Assembly (NCBI GenBank): GCA_017457345.1
Contig: JAFTHR010000164.1
Coordinates: forward strand, 1-5,094
Direction: 5' to 3'
Length of the DNA stretch: 5,094 nt
DNA from: Clostridia bacterium
GTDB lineage: Bacteria; Bacillota; Clostridia; Christensenellales; Borkfalkiaceae
Positions 5,091 through 5,094 of this stretch are shown one piece after another; positions within the stretch are counted from its first letter, which is position 1, and each line of letters begins with the position of its first letter. Made by a program: the position numbers and the translations under genes. The notes under the pieces are model-generated. The model saw only the letters and a program-made list of their open reading frames with translations, was not told the DNA's origin and did not search any database.

Positions 5091-5094
5091 GGAG
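5089..5094 (+). promoter_or_regulatory. Ribosome binding site of the next operon gene (cut by window edge)
   Basis: AAGGAG overlaps the stop codon of the OadG-like gene at the very end of the window. It implies a tightly coupled downstream gene, by family precedent probably a biotin carrier protein or the decarboxylase beta subunit. Confidence 0.6.

Overview
The window looks like an ordinary chromosomal segment of a low-to-moderate GC bacterium, most likely an uncultured gut-type Clostridia/Firmicutes member. This placement is inferred from the class II (Firmicutes-type) GalT, strong AGGAGG-like ribosome binding sites, a sigma-A consensus promoter, U-tract hairpin terminators, and a sodium-pump decarboxylase operon with separate subunits. 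No sequence search was possible.

Layout, left to right. (1) The 3' part of galT (class II galactose-1-phosphate uridylyltransferase) runs to 761 and is followed by a hairpin terminator. (2) A GtrA-family four-helix membrane protein lies at 817-1323; its ribosome binding site directly abuts that terminator. (3) The interval 1324-1807 holds no convincing protein gene. It contains two near-identical 123-bp tandem units (1341-1586) and a minus-strand tRNA-Trp(CCA) with an encoded CCA end, its own terminator and a near-perfect promoter. Each 123-bp unit carries pieces of the 3' half of this tRNA plus its own terminator, so the units look like decayed or rebuilt partial duplications of the tRNA-Trp locus. 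(4) rnhA (RNase HI) at 1808-2275 and a TVP38/DedA-type (VTT domain) membrane protein at 2315-3220 form a plus-strand pair. (5) A new promoter (3242-3270) with a hairpin leader drives a carboxyltransferase-family protein (3329-4696) and an OadG-like small membrane subunit (4710-5090). A ribosome binding site overlapping the last stop codon shows that the operon continues past the window edge.

Functionally the segment mixes galactose use (Leloir pathway), envelope or lipid membrane proteins, RNA/DNA hybrid removal, tryptophan decoding, and probably decarboxylation or biotin-dependent carboxyl transfer coupled to Na+ export. The two items that most deserve a second look are the tRNA-Trp-derived tandem repeats and the carboxyltransferase, which keeps the overall crotonase-like layout but has altered glycine-rich (oxyanion-hole) motifs. 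I do not see a defence system, a CRISPR array, an intact insertion sequence or a prophage.
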